This document shows, one piece after another, positions 37,367 through 40,363 of a stretch of DNA of 40,363 bases (position 1 is the first letter of the stretch; each line of letters starts with the position of its first letter). The notes under the pieces are model-generated. The model saw only the letters and a program-made list of their open reading frames with translations. It made no database searches and had not been told where the DNA came from. The DNA is taken from assembly GCA_035454605.1 (NCBI GenBank), contig DATIGQ010000135.1, forward strand, positions 1 to 40,363, in the 5' to 3' direction. A program made the translations under genes and the position numbers. The DNA is from Terriglobales bacterium (GTDB taxonomy: Bacteria; Acidobacteriota; Terriglobia; Terriglobales; Acidobacteriaceae).

Positions 37367-37951
37367 GTGAACAAGACCATCAGCGAAGGCCTGAAGCCTT
37401 ACGCGCTGGGGGAGAAACTTCGCGGGCTGCGGCTGAAGAAGAGTATGGGGCTGGTAGAGCTCGGCAGGCACACCGGGCTCTCGCCGGCCATGCTGTCCAA
37501 GCTGGAGCGCGGCAGGCTGTTCCCCACCTTGCCTACGCTGCTGCGCATCGCCATGGTGTTCAGCGTTGGCCTGGAATACTTCTTTACCGACGAGCGCAAG
37601 CGGCGCGTGGCAGCCATCGTGCGCAAACGCGAACGTATCCGGTTCCCGGAGCGACCGGGCGGCGGCGAGATCTCCTACTGGTTCGAGAGCCTGGATTTTC
37701 CCGCCACCGAACGCAAGCTCAACGCATTCCTGGCCGAATTCCAGCCGGTTGCCAAGGACAAGTTGCGCTTCCACCAGCACGGCGGGATCGAGTTCCTCTA
37801 CATGATCCGCGGGAAGCTCGAACTGACGATTGGCAGCGATGTACACGTGCTCGAGGCGAGCGATGCCATCTACTTCGACTCCGCCGTGCGCCACGCTTAT
37901 CACCGCGCCGGCAGGCAGCGCAGCGCGGCCATCATCGTGACCGCCGCATGA
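37367..37951 (+). CDS. XRE-family regulator with C-terminal cupin domain
   Basis: A 194-residue regulator. Residues about 15-70 are an XRE helix-turn-helix (LRGLRLKKSMGLVELGRHTGLSPAMLSKLERGRLFPTLPTLLRIA). The C-terminal half is a cupin barrel (HQHGGIEFLYMIRGKLELTIG, YFDSAVRHAYHRAG) with two metal-ligand-like histidines. The class includes PuuR- and SutR-like regulators that sense small molecules through the cupin. GTG 37367 follows GGGAGG by eight bases; the longer open frame upstream crosses the divergent promoter and is rejected. It should control the divergent photolyase-tspO-SDR operon and probably itself. A cupin sensor in place of a LitR-type B12 sensor would be notable if these genes are light-induced. 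Confidence 0.85.
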   Translation: MNKTISEGLKPYALGEKLRGLRLKKSMGLVELGRHTGLSPAMLSKLERGRLFPTLPTLLRIAMVFSVGLEYFFTDERKRRVAAIVRKRERIRFPERPGGGEISYWFESLDFPATERKLNAFLAEFQPVAKDKLRFHQHGGIEFLYMIRGKLELTIGSDVHVLEASDAIYFDSAVRHAYHRAGRQRSAAIIVTAA

Positions 37952-38079
37952 AACTCTCCGGATCATTACCATCGACCAGGACGTGAACATCGCGGCACAC
38001 CCCGCCGCGCGCCAGGCCGGGTATGGGGCGCGAGGCTTCCGCGTTGCGACCGCGATGGTTGGGCGAGGAGAGGGTTTTC

Positions 38080-38100
38080 GTGAAGTGCGAAGCGCGAAGT
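38080..38100 (+). repeat. heptamer array, GCGAAGN-type x3
   Basis: Units GTGAAGT, GCGAAGC, GCGAAGT. It is the only heptamer array found after 20.2 kb. Confidence 0.7.
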
Positions 38101-38128
38101 TATCGCCTGAGACGCCGGAATTGTGGCG

Positions 38129-38134
38129 TATACT
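38129..38134 (+). promoter_or_regulatory. possible -10 box of the receiver-like pair
   Basis: TATACT, 217 bases before ATG 38352. No clear -35; if used, the leader is long. Confidence 0.35.
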
Positions 38135-38351
38135 GTAGAAGTCTTCTTTCGCATCCTTCCGCCGGGTGTTTCTCACGTCGGTTCTTTGCGCGACCAGACG
38201 GCAAGAAACCTGGCCGGAGGGGAAGTAGCTGCGTCCTTACTCCTTCCTGCCTAACCAGACTCACAACGGATCTCAGCTCAAGCCACACGCCGCGGAGCGA
38301 AATCCGGATTCGCACGCAGCCGCAAGAGTAGCCGGCGCAAAGGAGCACCCG

Positions 38352-38903
38352 ATGACAGACTCACGTCCCTCTGGGGAATGTGGAGGGAAGCTGCTACTGC
38401 TCGACGGCAATACCACCACCCGAGACCTGCGGGCCAAGGTCATGCGAAAGCTCGGCCTGGACGTGGATTGTGCCGCCGACACGATTCAAGCCTTCCTCCT
38501 GTGGCGGCCGGACTTCTATGGCTTGGTGGTGGTCGATTTCCGCGAGGCTCCCTGGGTCGTGCAGCAATTCTGCAGTGAAATTCGAGCGGCAAGCCCCAGG
38601 CAAAGAATCGTCTATTTTGTGGGCAAGCCACGCTATCTGGCATTTTCTCCGCCGGACAGCGCAGAGACCGCGGAGCAACGCGACTATGGCGAATGGGGAC
38701 ACCGGGTTCGGACTCTGTTTGCGGATGCCTGTGAGAAGCTCCCCCGGCGGGGAAGCTTGTTGGAAGCGGCATGGCGAATCTCCGCGAGACGGTCGTTGAA
38801 CGATCCTCGCCCTGAAATGGCCGCAACCCGCAATCATCGTCTCTCGTTGTCGTTCGCGGAGGCCGTGAAGCTGGCACAGATCAGCCGGGCGGTGACTCTG
38901 TGA
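38352..38903 (+). CDS. receiver-like protein 1
   Basis: A 183-residue protein whose first 110 residues resemble a response-regulator receiver: LLLLDGNTTTRDLRAKVMRKLG (one Asp of the acidic pair), FYGLVVVDFREAPWVVQQFC with Asp at the phospho-acceptor position, and RIVYFVGKPRYLAF with Lys at the conserved position. The C-terminal 70 residues have no recognisable output domain (RISARRSLNDPRPEM...). ATG 38352 is fixed by AAAGGAG. The TGA overlaps the GTG start of the next gene, so the two are coupled. It may be phosphorylatable, but no kinase is in the window. Confidence 0.75.
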   Translation: MTDSRPSGECGGKLLLLDGNTTTRDLRAKVMRKLGLDVDCAADTIQAFLLWRPDFYGLVVVDFREAPWVVQQFCSEIRAASPRQRIVYFVGKPRYLAFSPPDSAETAEQRDYGEWGHRVRTLFADACEKLPRRGSLLEAAWRISARRSLNDPRPEMAATRNHRLSLSFAEAVKLAQISRAVTL

Positions 38904-39280
38904 CGGAAGTACCGGGGAACGAAGGCGCCGGAGCAAGAATCCTTCTGGTGGGCGAGAACCAACGCTTGATGCGCACGCAGGCCGTCATGCTCAGCACCCA
39001 CGGGTACGAGGTCGAAACCGTCAAGGACGCCTCCGAAGCACGCGCACGCTGGCGTGCTCGCCGTCCGGATCTGGTGCTGGTGGCGCTCAGCGAAAGCGCC
39101 GGTAGCAACTTCGGGGCGCTGCGCAGCATTCGCGAGTGGGACCCCGCACAGCGTGTAGGGTTCTTGCTCAGCGGCGCCCAGTATCTGTGCCGTGTCTTTT
39201 TCAACGGCGAGATGATAGTGCGCGGAGAAGGCCCTGAGGACATCATCGAAAGAGTCCGAGCGCTGCTGAGCGAGGGCTAG
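38900..39280 (+). CDS. receiver-like protein 2, lacking the phosphoacceptor aspartate
   Basis: A 126-residue single-domain protein of receiver fold: ILLVGENQRLMRTQAVMLSTHGYEVETVKDASEAR and RPDLVLVALSES. The acidic pair is replaced by Gly-Glu, the phospho-Asp position by Ala (LVALSES), and the Lys position is not retained (FLLSGAQY). It is therefore a pseudo-receiver that cannot be phosphorylated in the canonical way. The start GTG overlaps the upstream TGA (GTGA). A coupled pair with one plausible receiver and one dead copy suggests a heterodimer or a decoy; inference only. Confidence 0.78.
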   Translation: MTEVPGNEGAGARILLVGENQRLMRTQAVMLSTHGYEVETVKDASEARARWRARRPDLVLVALSESAGSNFGALRSIREWDPAQRVGFLLSGAQYLCRVFFNGEMIVRGEGPEDIIERVRALLSEG

Positions 39281-39354
39281 ATTGCGTTTCTTCGGCGGCC
39301 TCTTGGCAAAACGCCGATAGCACTTAACGGCACCAGCATCGAAGGAGGAGCACC

Positions 39355-39666
39355 ATGAAGAAGATCTATGTGGGGAACCTGTCGTTTGGGACTACGGAAG
39401 CGGATTTGCGGGGAATGTTCGAGGCACACGGGTCCGTGCAGGCTGTGAACGTGATCACCGAGCCGAGCACCGGGCGTCCTCGGGGATTCGCCTTCGTGGA
39501 GATGGCCGAGGACACTGACGCAGAAAAGGCCATCGCGGCTCTCAATGGCACGGAGGTGGGTGGGCGGCAATTGACCGTAAATGAAGCCCGGCCGCAACGC
39601 GATCGCGGTGACCGAAAAGGCGGCGGAAACAGCCATGCACGCCAGCGGCGCGAGCCACGCTGGTAG
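39355..39666 (+). CDS. RNA-binding RRM protein
   Basis: A 103-residue single RRM protein with RNP2 KKIYVGNLS at residues 2-10 and RNP1 GRPRGFAFVEM near 40-50, then a basic, Gly/Arg-rich tail (RDRGDRKGGGNSHARQRREPRW) that should increase RNA affinity. This is the Rbp/GRP-type arrangement known in cyanobacteria and many Gram-negatives, often cold-induced. ATG 39355 follows AAGGAGGAG by a few bases. The tail is cut off by the TAG at 39664-39666. RNA chaperone activity in the cytoplasm is the likely role. Confidence 0.93.
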   Translation: MKKIYVGNLSFGTTEADLRGMFEAHGSVQAVNVITEPSTGRPRGFAFVEMAEDTDAEKAIAALNGTEVGGRQLTVNEARPQRDRGDRKGGGNSHARQRREPRW

Positions 39667-39719
39667 CCGGTTTCGTCGCGGGTCACAGGTAGAGATAAGA
39701 GATTCGCCGAGGAGGTACT

Positions 39720-39896
39720 ATGGCTGGTAGTTCAGGTTCGGGCCGCACCAAACGCCAGAAGGAGCGCAACCGGCAAGAGAAACAGCGCGCCAAGGCAGCG
39801 CGGAAGCTGCAGCGCAAGCTCGAAAAACAACAGTCCAGCGAAGCGGGCGACCTTGAACCTACCGCTCCGCCCCTAGAACCGGCCAACAATCCCTAG
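39720..39896 (+). CDS. 58-residue basic protein
   Basis: ATG 39720 opens a frame of 58 residues preceded by GAGGAGGT. The sequence begins MAGSSGSGRTKRQKERNRQEKQ, continues with Lys/Arg/Gln repeats (KAARKLQRKLEKQQ), and ends in an acidic, Pro-rich tail (LEPTAPPLEPANNP). It should form a basic amphipathic helix. Position just after the RRM gene, with a 53-base gap, suggests a shared transcript and an RNA- or ribosome-related role. I do not recognise the family. It is too short for a usual length cut-off, but the ribosome site is strong. Confidence 0.65.
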   Translation: MAGSSGSGRTKRQKERNRQEKQRAKAARKLQRKLEKQQSSEAGDLEPTAPPLEPANNP

Positions 39897-39915
39897 CCGG
39901 GACGAAGCTGCCTAC

Positions 39916-40266
39916 CTATAGGGACACACTTCCGGGTGTTCGATCGGTGATGGAGGCGATCGACAGCCTGGGCTGGTTCTTCAAGACGACCAGCGACGTC
40001 GCGAACAGCGCCATGCAGATCGCGTTCAGGAGGACTGACGCGGCGCGAGGCATCGCCACGGTAGAAACCGGGTTGAAGAGGGCAGCGATTACTACGAATG
40101 CAAGGCCCCAGCGGAACTTGTCCAAACGGTAGGACTGCACGATCACCAGGGCAGCACCGGCGAACACGGCGAACTCAAACAAGACTTGGTAGCCACCATA
40201 GGGTCGCCAGAACATGGCACAGAGCAGTGCGGCAATCGACACCAGTTTCATAATCGTAGTAGGCAT
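39916..40266 (-). CDS. small membrane protein (DUF6804-like)
   Basis: A 116-residue membrane protein with four hydrophobic segments, at about residues 5-18, 28-44, 51-66 and 80-94. The order PYGGYQVLFEFAVFAGAAL then FRWGLAFVVIAALFNPV is reminiscent, from memory, of the DUF6804 group; that match is not certain. The C-terminal tail is polar. It is convergent with the basic-protein gene, with 19 bases between the stops. No function is known. The start ATG is at 40266; the sequence to the window end (40267-40363) shows nothing further. Confidence 0.55.
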   Translation of the reverse strand: MPTTIMKLVSIAALLCAMFWRPYGGYQVLFEFAVFAGAALVIVQSYRLDKFRWGLAFVVIAALFNPVSTVAMPRAASVLLNAICMALFATSLVVLKNQPRLSIASITDRTPGSVSL

Positions 40267-40363
40267 TGGAGTCTCCAGGCTTTTCTTCGGTCCGCTGCGG
40301 CCAAAAGAGTAACGGCATCTCCGCCGATACCAGTTCAGCCGGACCGTTATTTCCCGCTTCCCT

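Larger units (their letters stand above)
37952..38351. other. gene-free spacer
   Basis: No coding frame is convincing. It contains a heptamer array (38080-38100) and a TATACT box (38129-38134), both upstream of the receiver-like pair. Confidence 0.5.

Overview
This is a high-GC chromosomal window of an Acidobacteriota-type bacterium. The assignment is an inference. It rests on a 1,104-residue Oar-like TonB receptor with an N-terminal carboxypeptidase-regulatory domain, an ECF sigma gene overlapping a membrane-anchored Ser/Thr kinase gene, DUF3106 and SYLF proteins, and spacers full of short dispersed repeats. I see no rRNA, phage, insertion sequence or CRISPR array. The only tRNA is tRNA-Val(CAC) at 10503-10577.

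Layout. 1-6.1 kb: end of an unknown gene, alpha/beta hydrolase, a 67-residue protein overlapping an RlpA-like lipoprotein, HinT, a receiver-like protein with an Arg/Gly-rich head, a 750-base gene-free hairpin-rich stretch, a secreted protein running in frame into a VOC (glyoxalase-fold) domain, and two paralogous small membrane proteins. 6.2-10.4 kb: ECF sigma and kinase pair, a repeat-filled spacer, a B12-binding radical SAM protein, a SnoaL-like protein. 10.5-17.8 kb: tRNA-Val, sigma/anti-sigma pair, DUF3106 protein, several small proteins, a Tat-exported VOC protein, proline dehydrogenase, thioredoxin reductase. 17.9-22.2 kb: HAMP-PP2C phosphatase, SYLF protein, an orphan sugar-binding lipoprotein and a 56-base remnant of a second SYLF gene. 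22.2-31 kb: glyoxylate shunt (iclR divergent from aceB-aceA), an MFS carrier and the TonB receptor. 31-34.4 kb: a translationally coupled operon of a metallo-beta-lactamase (MBL) fold protein with two membrane proteins, next to a hemerythrin gene with tandem CRP/FNR-like sites. 34.4-38 kb: class II photolyase, TspO and an NAD(P)-binding protein in an overlapping operon, divergent from an XRE-cupin regulator. 38.3-40.3 kb: two overlapping receiver-like genes, an RRM protein, a 58-residue basic protein and a small membrane protein.

Two observations stand out. First, the operon at 31029-33531 encodes three copies of a four-helix membrane module that I do not recognise. Each carries H-x-H followed, at identical distances, by E, R, A and S-x-L-x-P; the operon is led by an exported MBL-fold protein. 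Second, almost every spacer in the first 20 kb carries its own degenerate tandem array of period 7 (sometimes 8 or 9), while 20.2-38 kb has almost none. Other leads are three tandem IclR-type operators at aceB, in-frame signal-peptide extensions with internal start sites on both VOC genes, and a receiver-like gene pair of which the second lacks the phosphoacceptor aspartate.
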